This document shows positions 1-6,363 of a stretch of 6,694 nucleotides of DNA, in pieces (positions within the stretch are counted from its first letter, which is position 1; each line of letters begins with the position of its first letter). The stretch lies in the NCBI GenBank assembly GCA_026987995.1, contig JALSMC010000298.1, positions 1 to 6,694 on the forward strand, in the 5' to 3' direction. This stretch comes from Sulfurimonas sp. GTDB taxonomy: Bacteria; Campylobacterota; Campylobacteria; Campylobacterales; Sulfurimonadaceae. The translations under genes were made by a program, and so were the position numbers. Under the pieces are notes generated by a model. The model had not been told where the DNA came from. It was given only the letters and a program-made list of their open reading frames with translations, and ran no database searches.

Positions 1-891
1 GATGATGGTTCCAAGGTAGATGTAGAGTGTTCTTGTTCCCAACATCTTTTTTACTACACCTATTGTCACTGTATTTGTCGCGGGTCCTGCACTTAAGAAC
101 ACAAACGCAGCTCCAGGGGCAACTCCGGCGAGCATAAGCCCTGCAGCTATAGGTAGAGATGCTGTTGCACAAACATACATGGGCACGGCTATAGCGATAA
201 CGATGATGTATGAGAGCCATGAGTATTCTAAGAGTATTTCACTCAAGTTATCAGGGATAGCAACTGTTATGAGTGCTCCTAAAAGTAGTCCTACTAAGAG
301 TGGTGAGGCTATATCACTGAGAAGTGTTCCAAAAGCATAAGTAAGTGCATCTTTTATGAGTTTGACAAAAGATTTTTTCTCTTGAGTTGTTACTGAACAG
401 CAACTACTGCCATCACAACTCTCTTCTTCTATTTTTGCCATACTAAATGCTGGTTTTTTCTCTACGGCGACTTCTTCTTCATCTCCATAAAAATTCGCTA
501 AAATACCGGCGATAATAGAGATAATCATAGAAGTGATAACACGATAAATAGTAAATGCCCAACCGAACATTCCATAAGTTGCTAAGATACTATCGACCCC
601 TGTAATAGGAGTAGAAATAAGAAAAGAGAGTGTTGAACCATTAGAAGCTCCACTCTTTTTTATACTTGTAGCAAGAGGGATAACACCACATGAACATACA
701 GGTAAGGGTATACCAAAAACAGTCGCTTTTATAACCGACCACACAGAATCTTTTCCAAGATGATCTTTAACTATACTCTCAGGTACGAGTTCATGTAAAA
801 GACCTGCGAAGATGAGTCCAAACAAAATGTAAGGAGCCATCGCATTACTTAAATCAAATAGAGCGTTAAAAAAAAGTGTTACATATTCCAT
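1..891 (-). CDS. SO_0444-family Cu/Zn efflux permease (YraQ/ArsP_1 type), 3' end outside window
   Basis: Reading the minus strand from the ATG at 891 gives 297 codons open to the window edge, so the C-terminus is missing. The protein is a polytopic inner-membrane permease. Hydrophobic segments lie at about residues 16-33, 55-75, 85-107, 112-134, 196-213 and 224-262. Two family-type motifs are clear: PVCSCGVIP at 64-72, and the second-half equivalent PMYVCATASLP (237-247) followed by SAGPATN (267-273). These half-repeats with membrane cysteines are typical of the predicted permeases (ArsP_1/DUF318) that include the SO_0444 Cu/Zn exporters. The hydrophilic loop at about 136-175 is acidic and holds Cys159, Cys164 and Cys165 (CDGSSCC), a plausible cytosolic metal-sensing or loading site. 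The start is 7 bases after the cytochrome stop with no clear Shine-Dalgarno sequence, suggesting translational coupling. Copper/zinc export is inferred from family and neighbour; arsenic or another soft metal is possible. Confidence 0.85.
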   Translation of the reverse strand, partial: MEYVTLFFNALFDLSNAMAPYILFGLIFAGLLHELVPESIVKDHLGKDSVWSVIKATVFGIPLPVCSCGVIPLATSIKKSGASNGSTLSFLISTPITGVDSILATYGMFGWAFTIYRVITSMIISIIAGILANFYGDEEEVAVEKKPAFSMAKIEEESCDGSSCCSVTTQEKKSFVKLIKDALTYAFGTLLSDIASPLLVGLLLGALITVAIPDNLSEILLEYSWLSYIIVIAIAVPMYVCATASLPIAAGLMLAGVAPGAAFVFLSAGPATNTVTIGVVKKMLGTRTLYIYLGTII

Positions 892-898
892 AACTTAT

Positions 899-1441
899 TT
901 AGTGAGTTGGAATTGCTACTGCACCACATTTACCACCGCCACACTTCATACCTTTAGCTTTGCCTTTTCCTGGCATATCACAAGTCTCTGCATCTTTATA
1001 CGTATCGTACAACCATGCTGCTACACTAGCTCTATCTTCTTTACTCATACCTTTGCCGATAGGAGGCATCACTCCAAATGCTTTATATGCCATCGGCTTA
1101 CAAACACCCTTGTCTTTAGAAGGATTTACGATGTAATCCTCAACAAATGCGATAAACTCTTCACGAGTTTGGTATTGCTTATGAAGTCGTGCTGCAACCT
1201 TTGGCATTGCAGGTGCTCGCATACCACTCTTTTTCATCTTCATAGCCATCTTTTCACGCATAGCCATCCTCTCTTCTTTTGTGGCATTTTGCATTTTGGC
1301 TCTCTTTTTCTGCATCTGTGCTTTGTCCATCATCCCTTTTGGTGCATGACACATCTGACATTTCGCTTTATAAACCTCTGCTCCACTTGAAGCCAAGAGT
1401 GAACTCATACCTAAAACCAGTACTAATAGTAACTTTTTCAT
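899..1441 (-). CDS. Periplasmic c-type cytochrome with Met-rich insert and Cys-Gly tail, likely copper-related
   Basis: A 180-residue secreted protein. Residues 1 to about 20 form a Sec signal peptide (MKK followed by a Leu/Val-rich core). The single heme c site is C28-Q-M-C31-H32. A C-terminal cytochrome-like helix follows the MPPIGKGM segment (125-132), where Met125 is a candidate axial ligand. Two features are unusual for a small monoheme cytochrome. First, residues 37-79 are highly charged, probably helical, and contain 11 methionines. Second, the C-terminus carries Cys154 and then CGGGKCG (167-173), rich in Gly and Lys. Both are the kind of soft ligands that bind Cu(I). Another cysteine is at 114. 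The ATG at 1441 is chosen over the GTG at 1444 because AGGA lies 7 bases before the ATG but only 4 before the GTG. It is first in a unit with the metal permease downstream. A role as periplasmic copper binder or redox partner for that exporter is inferred. Confidence 0.85.
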   Translation of the reverse strand: MKKLLLVLVLGMSSLLASSGAEVYKAKCQMCHAPKGMMDKAQMQKKRAKMQNATKEERMAMREKMAMKMKKSGMRAPAMPKVAARLHKQYQTREEFIAFVEDYIVNPSKDKGVCKPMAYKAFGVMPPIGKGMSKEDRASVAAWLYDTYKDAETCDMPGKGKAKGMKCGGGKCGAVAIPTH

Positions 1442-1448
1442 CACATTA

Positions 1449-1452
1449 TCCT
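1449..1452 (-). promoter_or_regulatory. Shine-Dalgarno AGGA for the cytochrome gene
   Basis: AGGA on the minus strand sits 7 bases before the ATG at 1441, which is normal spacing. The same motif is only 4 bases from the upstream in-frame GTG at 1444. It therefore supports the ATG as the real start. Confidence 0.6.
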
Positions 1453-1463
1453 ATTTATTTAAT

Positions 1464-1487
1464 TTATATACTCTTATTGTTATATAC
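1464..1487 (-). promoter_or_regulatory. Possible promoter region for the cytochrome-permease unit
   Basis: The minus strand carries two copies of GTATATAA (1480-1487 and 1464-1471) spaced 16 bases apart. Either contains a TATA-type -10-like core. A TATAAC at 1479-1484 would give a leader of about 30 bases before the ATG at 1441. No convincing -35 is at the right distance: a TTGAAG at 1493-1498 is too close to one core and too far from the other. Campylobacterota sigma-70 promoters often lack a strong -35, so this is plausible but weak. Confidence 0.3.
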
Positions 1488-1527
1488 ATTTGCTTCAAAA
1501 GAGCCTAAAATTTAAGTTAATCTATTT

Positions 1528-1545
1528 CACATGGTATAAAATGTG
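1528..1545 (+). promoter_or_regulatory. Extended -10 promoter (TGGTATAAA) within a CACAT-N8-ATGTG inverted repeat
   Basis: TG at 1532-1533 followed by TATAAA at 1535-1540 matches an extended -10 element and lies about 45 bases before the ATG at 1585. That fits a short leader with AGGA at 1572-1575 as the ribosome binding site. The -35 region is only T-rich (around 1511-1518). The -10 is enclosed by the inverted repeat CACAT (1528-1532) and ATGTG (1541-1545), which could be an operator half-site pair or could arise by chance in AT-rich DNA. Confidence 0.45.
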
Positions 1546-1584
1546 CTGTACTCTTAACAATTAACAAAATCAGGAATTATTTTA

Positions 1585-2538
1585 ATGTTTAGTTTTATCA
1601 ATTTTTTACAATCTATTCTCCGTAAACTCCAAAAAAACAAGGGTGTTTGGTTTACAGTTCTCACCGTTTCTTCCATAATGGGTGTATTGATATCCATCTC
1701 ACTTATGAACATGATGACAAGTGATGTCTCACATAAGACTTACCTGCAAGTACATAGAGTTGACACAAACCAGCTTGACAACTTACTTGATAACAAATAC
1801 GATACTCTTTTAGCTATTGGTGGTGTTATCTCTATTCATCCAGATATAGTAGCTAATATTAAATCACAATCTGACAAGTCACTCAACGACTTCCTCGAAG
1901 CATCCGCTAAAACAATCAATGACCGTGTCAATATAGACCCACTTCAAGTAAGATACTATGCCAAAGATTTTGAGGCATCTCAGTCTGAGAATTTTAAATA
2001 TGCAGAGTTAGTGATAGATACTACAACCTCTATCACAGGTCTTGTAGTAAACTCAAATGGTATTAGGATTATTGGTATTACACCTGTTGTGGATGGTAAT
2101 GTAACCATAGGAGCCATTGAAGTTTCTCAAGATGTTTCATCTATACGAGATCAGTTTGAACAAGTGGGCAAAGAGTTTCTTTTTATACTTAACAAATCAC
2201 AACTTGTTTTTCTTGGCCTAGGCACAAAACAAGGAAATCTTCAAGATATAGATGATAAATACAAAATATTTTTTCATAAATACAACTCACAATTTTATAC
2301 AGTACTTCAAGGTATAGACTTAGATGTACTCCAGCGTGAAAAGTATGATGTAGGCTCTAAGTTCTATACCACTTATGATGAAGCGGTAGACATCAACGGG
2401 AAACCTATCGGATTGTTTATCTTAGGTGAGAGTTCAAAAGGGGCAAATTCTTTTGTAAACATCACTAAAAACCTTATAAGTTCCGTAACAACAGTCGCTC
2501 TTGGCCTTGTTATCTCACTCATACTGTTTATGTTCTAA
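1585..2538 (+). CDS. Two-TM membrane protein with Cache-like periplasmic sensor domain and no output domain
   Basis: 317 residues. A short cytoplasmic N-terminus of about 20 residues is rich in Lys and Arg. TM1 is at about 21-43, a periplasmic region of about 250 residues follows, and TM2 at about 297-317 ends at the stop codon. The periplasmic part resembles the double Cache (dCache) domains of chemoreceptors and sensor kinases: an opening long helix, then paired strand motifs such as RIIGITPVVDGNVTIGAIEV (161-180) and a second module with VDINGKPIGLFILG (268-281). No HAMP, methyl-accepting, kinase or GGDEF segment follows, and I see no frameshifted continuation before the next gene. AGGA at 1572-1575 supports the start. 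As first gene of a four-gene operon with a proton-channel pair and a TolC-family protein, it probably senses an extracellular or periplasmic ligand and acts through membrane contacts, possibly on the channel. The sensor fold is moderately sure; the role is inferred. Confidence 0.75.
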   Translation: MFSFINFLQSILRKLQKNKGVWFTVLTVSSIMGVLISISLMNMMTSDVSHKTYLQVHRVDTNQLDNLLDNKYDTLLAIGGVISIHPDIVANIKSQSDKSLNDFLEASAKTINDRVNIDPLQVRYYAKDFEASQSENFKYAELVIDTTTSITGLVVNSNGIRIIGITPVVDGNVTIGAIEVSQDVSSIRDQFEQVGKEFLFILNKSQLVFLGLGTKQGNLQDIDDKYKIFFHKYNSQFYTVLQGIDLDVLQREKYDVGSKFYTTYDEAVDINGKPIGLFILGESSKGANSFVNITKNLISSVTTVALGLVISLILFMF

Positions 2539-2540
2539 GG
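2537..2540 (+). promoter_or_regulatory. Shine-Dalgarno AAGG overlapping the upstream stop codon
   Basis: AAGG overlaps the TAA stop of the sensor gene (2536-2538) and lies 7 bases before the ATG at 2548. A second AAGG at 2544-2547 abuts the ATG and is too close to serve. An in-frame ATG at 2566 has no properly spaced site, so 2548 is preferred. The arrangement favours coupled translation of the two genes. Confidence 0.55.
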
Positions 2541-2547
2541 CTTAAGG

Positions 2548-4197
2548 ATGAAACGCTTAAAAATAATGAAAGCCTATGCAGTTTTATGGCTTTTTATATA
2601 CTTTTTAGTTAACTCAAATCTTGAAGCGATGTCGACATTCTTTTTTGCGACACTGACTTTTAACCTTGCTGTTCTTACAATTCTAACCATCGGTATCATT
2701 GTCATCATGCGTTCTAGTATCACACTTGTTATGCTCGCAGGTACATTTGGAATTCTTGCCTACAAAAAGGACAATCTTACTTTTTACCTTCAAGGTATAG
2801 ATAAAATTATGCCTGCAAATATTGCTCATATGTTTCACTCCCGTGCTGAAAAAGGTGTTTTACTCTTTACAGCAGATGAATCTCGTGCAGTTATTGAGTG
2901 GATTGATGAAAAGTTTTCACATCAAAACCGTTACATAAACTACTTCATCGGTACTTCTCTTATGATTGGTCTGCTTGGTACTTTTACTGGTCTACTCATT
3001 GCCATTGATGAGATGGGTAAAATTATTCTCTCACTTTCTGGTGATATTGACCTCGGAAAAGTTATCCGTGACTTTGCTGGTCCTCTTGGTGGTATGGCAA
3101 CTGGTTTTGGATCATCTCTATTTGGTGTTATTTCAGCCATCATCTTAGGTCTTATGGGTTACATACTCAACAAAAATCAAGAGACGCTTATTGAAGGAGT
3201 TGAGGATTGGCTTAAGGGTCGTATTATCGATTCTGGTGGTGTTTCTACACCTGTAATAGCTGGAGCAGAGGGAGAACCTCTTCCTGAGCAGCGTTCTTCA
3301 TTTATGGATGTTTTTATAGATAATATCTCTACACTTAGCAAGGCAATGGCAGAAATAGCACGAACAAATGAAAGACTTCATAGTATAACCATTGCATCTG
3401 TACAACAAGCTAGAGATGAGCATGAGCTTAGTTATGAGCTTTTTGTAACTATAAATGATAACCTTAGTAATATAGATGAAAATGCAAAAAATAATACTAC
3501 CATACTTGATACAAGACTAAGCAACATAGAAAACATCATAACTGATGGTCAAAAACTAGCTTTAGATGAATTAAAACTCACACTTGCAACACTTTCTGAC
3601 ACCTTAGTTCAAGTACTAAGTGCAAACAATGAAACTGTTACTACTCAGAATGACAAAATAACATCTCTCCTTGACTCTGTAGATAACAAACTCCAAGCAC
3701 AACTAGAGATCATAACAAACGACAATACTAAAGAAAGAGTGTCGGAACTCAAAGATGAGCTTCAAACAATAGCAACTATTCTTTCACAAAGCAAAGACTC
3801 TGACACTAGTAACTTTAAAGAGATGATAAACTCTCTCTCAGGATTAACACAAAAACTACAAGATGAGATGATTCTTTTAGAGTCTATTGAAAAGCTTTCA
3901 AAAGTACAGATAATGGACGGTAGAAAACAGAACACTCTTGTTCAGGCATCAATAGTTAAACAAGAGACACAACAAGACCATAGTGAACTCTTTCATAAAG
4001 ACTCTAAAGAACTCCTTGAAAAACAGAGAGCGATTTTAGATCTTTTAGTCGGTAAAAATGATGAAAGTATCGCTGAACTTCGTCGCATATCTGCTGCAAC
4101 TTCTACAGGTACACAGGGTGTTACAGAGCAGATAAATAGCCAAGCACAAGCAAACAAAGAAGCATCTCGTGGTTTCTTCTCTAAGATTTTTGGATAA
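2548..4197 (+). CDS. MotA/TolQ/ExbB-family proton channel subunit with long cytoplasmic helical tail (SiiB-like)
   Basis: 549 residues. Hydrophobic segments at about 10-22, 31-54 and 56-72 form the N-terminal membrane part. The family core follows: a TM at about 131-155 with IGLLGTFTGLL (140-150) and a TM at about 181-207 with GGMATGFGSSLFG (181-193). These match the two pore-lining helices of MotA/TolQ/ExbB proteins, with Thr145, Thr147, Thr185 and Ser189/190 as candidate pore-lining polar residues. From about 250 to 530 the protein is hydrophilic, rich in Gln, Asn, Ser, Asp and Leu, without obvious glycine or proline breaks, and probably forms long helices or coiled coils. ExbB and TolQ are about 230-240 residues and MotA about 290, so this tail is a large addition. 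SiiB of Salmonella SPI-4 and ZorA of Zorya are other extended relatives. The next gene encodes the MotB-like partner. Ion conduction powered by proton or sodium motive force is inferred from the family. Confidence 0.85.
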   Translation: MKRLKIMKAYAVLWLFIYFLVNSNLEAMSTFFFATLTFNLAVLTILTIGIIVIMRSSITLVMLAGTFGILAYKKDNLTFYLQGIDKIMPANIAHMFHSRAEKGVLLFTADESRAVIEWIDEKFSHQNRYINYFIGTSLMIGLLGTFTGLLIAIDEMGKIILSLSGDIDLGKVIRDFAGPLGGMATGFGSSLFGVISAIILGLMGYILNKNQETLIEGVEDWLKGRIIDSGGVSTPVIAGAEGEPLPEQRSSFMDVFIDNISTLSKAMAEIARTNERLHSITIASVQQARDEHELSYELFVTINDNLSNIDENAKNNTTILDTRLSNIENIITDGQKLALDELKLTLATLSDTLVQVLSANNETVTTQNDKITSLLDSVDNKLQAQLEIITNDNTKERVSELKDELQTIATILSQSKDSDTSNFKEMINSLSGLTQKLQDEMILLESIEKLSKVQIMDGRKQNTLVQASIVKQETQQDHSELFHKDSKELLEKQRAILDLLVGKNDESIAELRRISAATSTGTQGVTEQINSQAQANKEASRGFFSKIFG

Positions 4198-4207
4198 GCT
4201 AAAATAG

Positions 4208-4933
4208 ATGGCAAAAAGATGTCCGGAAGATTTTAACCCTTGGCCGCCGTTTGTAGATATTTTTGCTTCGGTTATCCTTGTTATGTTACTTTTTCTACTC
4301 ATAACTATTGTAAACATTGGTTACTATGCACAGTTTAAACATAAGGTTTCATATACTGCGAGTGTAGTTACTGAAGCACCTGTACAGCCAGAAGAGCAGA
4401 CCAAAGCACTACCAACACCAGTTGAGTGTACGCCTTCAAAAAACAACTCGATTGATGACACTATACCAAATGCTTTCTCTTTTCATAAAGTTGTAGCACC
4501 CAAGGAAGAGTCCTCAAATAACTCACTTTTCAGTGGTGGTAAAGCGATAGGAAACGCAGTAAGTTATGCAGCCAACAAAGACAAAAAAGAGTTTACACAA
4601 CAAAAAATAATCAAAAAAGACCTGCTTCTGACTATTGAGTTTTCAGACAAAGAGATTTTTTTAAACTCTGCTATCAAGCGTAAAATAAAACTTTTTGTCA
4701 GTGATATAAAACGCCGTTCAAAAAGAGCAGAATTTACTCTTTTAGTGAGTGATCCAACAAATATCATAAGTTCAACTATCTCTAAACAGATATCTTTGGG
4801 GCGCATACTCAATGTTAAAAATGTGATTAAACGCAGTAATATATCTTCAAAAAAGATAAAACTGGACTTGCAACATAATATTCCCACTGCTAATCCAAAT
4901 GGTGACATAACAATTAAGGTTCATATTCCATGA
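4208..4933 (+). CDS. MotB/SiiA-like inner-membrane protein with degenerate OmpA-like periplasmic domain
   Basis: 241 residues. A short N-terminus with the segment PWPPFVDIF (11-19) leads into a single TM at about 16-38. Asp17 sits near the cytoplasmic end of this helix, the position of the proton-carrying Asp in MotB, ExbD, TolR and SiiA. A low-complexity linker (about 50-130, rich in Pro, Ser, Asn and Lys) follows. The last 105 residues have the strand-helix-strand-helix-strand pattern of OmpA/MotB peptidoglycan-binding domains: LLLTIEFSDKEIFLN (139-153), a helix to about 172, FTLLVSD (176-182), a helix with ISLGRILNVKNVI (195-207), and a last strand DITIKVHI (233-240). Asp182 and Arg199 may correspond to the ligand-binding Asp and Arg of OmpA domains, but the usual NxxLSxxRA motif is eroded. 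The start is 10 bases after the channel gene, with a weak ribosome site, so coupling is likely. It should pair with the upstream MotA-like subunit as a stator-like complex. Confidence 0.8.
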   Translation: MAKRCPEDFNPWPPFVDIFASVILVMLLFLLITIVNIGYYAQFKHKVSYTASVVTEAPVQPEEQTKALPTPVECTPSKNNSIDDTIPNAFSFHKVVAPKEESSNNSLFSGGKAIGNAVSYAANKDKKEFTQQKIIKKDLLLTIEFSDKEIFLNSAIKRKIKLFVSDIKRRSKRAEFTLLVSDPTNIISSTISKQISLGRILNVKNVIKRSNISSKKIKLDLQHNIPTANPNGDITIKVHIP

Positions 4934-6363
4934 TAAAATTTCTATTTAGTCTTACTCTCGCACTTACTCTTTATGGACTTGAATCAAACTCCACACAAGA
5001 AGTAACAAACCTTGAAGAAGACATACTTTTTCATGCACAAAGAGAAGAAGGGCTTAGTCTTTATGATGCTATAAACAAAGGTATAAAACATAGTAATAGC
5101 CTTGATGCCACATACCAAGTTGTTATTCAAGATAAGCAAAAAGTTAAAGAAGTTCAAGCAGGACATCTTCCTGTTGTAAACTTAAGTGGAGATGCAGGAT
5201 ATGAACTGCGCCAATTTGCACTTGATGAAAATGCACCTAATGTTAATACCCCCATCACAAGTGCTAGTAACTATAAAAAAGTTGATTTATACCTCACCAT
5301 CACAGAAAATTTATGGGCTGGTGGAAGCATAGAAAATAGTGTAGATGAAAAAGATGCTGCACTCAAAGCATCTCTCTACGATTATAGAGATAAGCTTGAG
5401 ACACTTGTTGTAAATGTTTCCAATGCTTACTTTAATGTCGTCTATGGTGAAATAGCTCTCAAAATAGCAAATAAAAATATGAGAAATTATGAGAAGATTT
5501 TAAATATCGTAAGCATCAAAGAGAAAAATGGTGCTGCAACAAAAGGTGATGTAAACTTCATAAGAGCAAATGTAGATAATGCAAAAACAGACTTAGTCCA
5601 ACGCCAAAAAACACTTAGTGATGCACGTGCTCAGTATGTATACCTACTACAAACTGAGTCAAAAGAGGATCTGCCTTTTGAAATCACTACTATTTTTTAC
5701 AACCAGGATCTCAATGTATCCTTGGAGAATGCCCAAGAGCTCAATGCTAAAATCCTTAAACAAAAAGCATATATCAAAGCTACAAAGTATGGTTTTTTAG
5801 CAACAAGTGGGAAGTTTCAACCTAAGGTAGATTTTGCTATAAATGGTGAGACAAGAAATGAGTATGACATAGGACTTGGTAAACGTGAGAAAGTGAATGC
5901 TGTTATCAACTTCAACTACAATCTTTACAATGGTAACAAAGATGAAGCAACAGCAGTAAGACTTCTCTCAAAACTAAAAGAGCAAAAACACCTCTACAAA
6001 GACATACAACGTAAAGTTACATTTGAAGTAAAAGTACTCCATCGTTCTGTGAGTTCTTTGAGTGCTTCTTTACGACTAACAGAGAGTGAAGTAATAGCTG
6101 CACGAAAAGTTGTTAATAGCTACTGGATAGCATTTCAACACGGTACACAAGACCTTCAAGCCTTGCAACTCTCACAAAGAAATCTAAATCGTGCAGAACA
6201 AGACTATGCAGATTATAAGAAATCACTAATCATCGATAGTTTTGCATTGATGCAAAAAACAGGAACTCTTTTACAAAACTTAGCAGTTCCATATAAAAAG
6301 AGTAAAAATGAGTTTCAAGCCGATACAATCAATCTCTTCTCAGACTTTGATGATTTAAAATAG
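4930..6363 (+). CDS. TolC-family outer-membrane efflux/type I secretion channel (SiiC-like position)
   Basis: 477 residues, close to the usual TolC-family length. A signal peptide spans about residues 1-16. No lipobox cysteine is present, so it is not a NodT-type lipoprotein. The protein shows the family's internal duplication. The first OEP half (about 42-245) has helix, then AGHLPVVNLSGDAGYE (77-92), the strand pair ending ENLWAGG (126-132), and GAATKGDVNFIRA (201-213), the common G-A-T-x-x-D-V turn. The second half (about 265-455) repeats this with KFQPKVDFAINGE (295-307), YNLYNGNK (330-337) and long helices up to about 450. It should trimerise into an outer-membrane barrel and periplasmic tunnel. 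Its ATG overlaps the preceding TGA as ATGA (4930-4933); AAGG at 4916-4919 is the likely ribosome site. Being last in an operon with a MotAB-like pair and without an adaptor or pump gene points to type I secretion of the SPI-4 kind rather than drug efflux; this is inferred from context. Confidence 0.88.
   Translation: MIKFLFSLTLALTLYGLESNSTQEVTNLEEDILFHAQREEGLSLYDAINKGIKHSNSLDATYQVVIQDKQKVKEVQAGHLPVVNLSGDAGYELRQFALDENAPNVNTPITSASNYKKVDLYLTITENLWAGGSIENSVDEKDAALKASLYDYRDKLETLVVNVSNAYFNVVYGEIALKIANKNMRNYEKILNIVSIKEKNGAATKGDVNFIRANVDNAKTDLVQRQKTLSDARAQYVYLLQTESKEDLPFEITTIFYNQDLNVSLENAQELNAKILKQKAYIKATKYGFLATSGKFQPKVDFAINGETRNEYDIGLGKREKVNAVINFNYNLYNGNKDEATAVRLLSKLKEQKHLYKDIQRKVTFEVKVLHRSVSSLSASLRLTESEVIAARKVVNSYWIAFQHGTQDLQALQLSQRNLNRAEQDYADYKKSLIIDSFALMQKTGTLLQNLAVPYKKSKNEFQADTINLFSDFDDLK

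Noticed and set aside
902..1390. Long open frame on the plus strand opposite the cytochrome gene
   Set aside because: Its translation is rich in Cys, His and Phe, as expected of an antisense shadow. The minus-strand frame has a signal peptide, CxxCH and a ribosome site.
1442..1584. Small RNA, riboswitch or terminator in the divergent intergenic region
   Set aside because: The region is AT-rich with promoter-like elements but shows no stable GC-rich stem followed by a T-run and no recognisable riboswitch core.
1585..2538. LapD-like or chemoreceptor annotation for the sensor gene
   Set aside because: No HAMP, GGDEF, EAL or methyl-accepting domain is encoded after TM2, so those names would imply functions the sequence does not have.
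2940..3143. Minus-strand open frame within the MotA-like gene
   Set aside because: It lies opposite the conserved pore helices, has no family features or ribosome site, and is an antisense shadow.
4564..4908. Minus-strand open frame within the MotB-like gene
   Set aside because: It is a shadow of the OmpA-like domain coding sequence and shows no recognisable motif.
2548..4933. Zorya anti-phage system (ZorA/ZorB)
   Set aside because: The tailed channel plus TM-Asp partner resembles ZorAB, but no ZorC, ZorD or ZorE follows and the operon instead includes a sensor and a TolC-family protein. I keep the SiiAB comparison as more likely, though distant ZorAB ancestry cannot be excluded from sequence alone.
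2548..4933. Flagellar stator MotA/MotB
   Set aside because: The MotA-like protein has a large C-terminal tail and lacks the usual MotA length and layout. The partner has an eroded OmpA motif, and there is no flagellar gene nearby.
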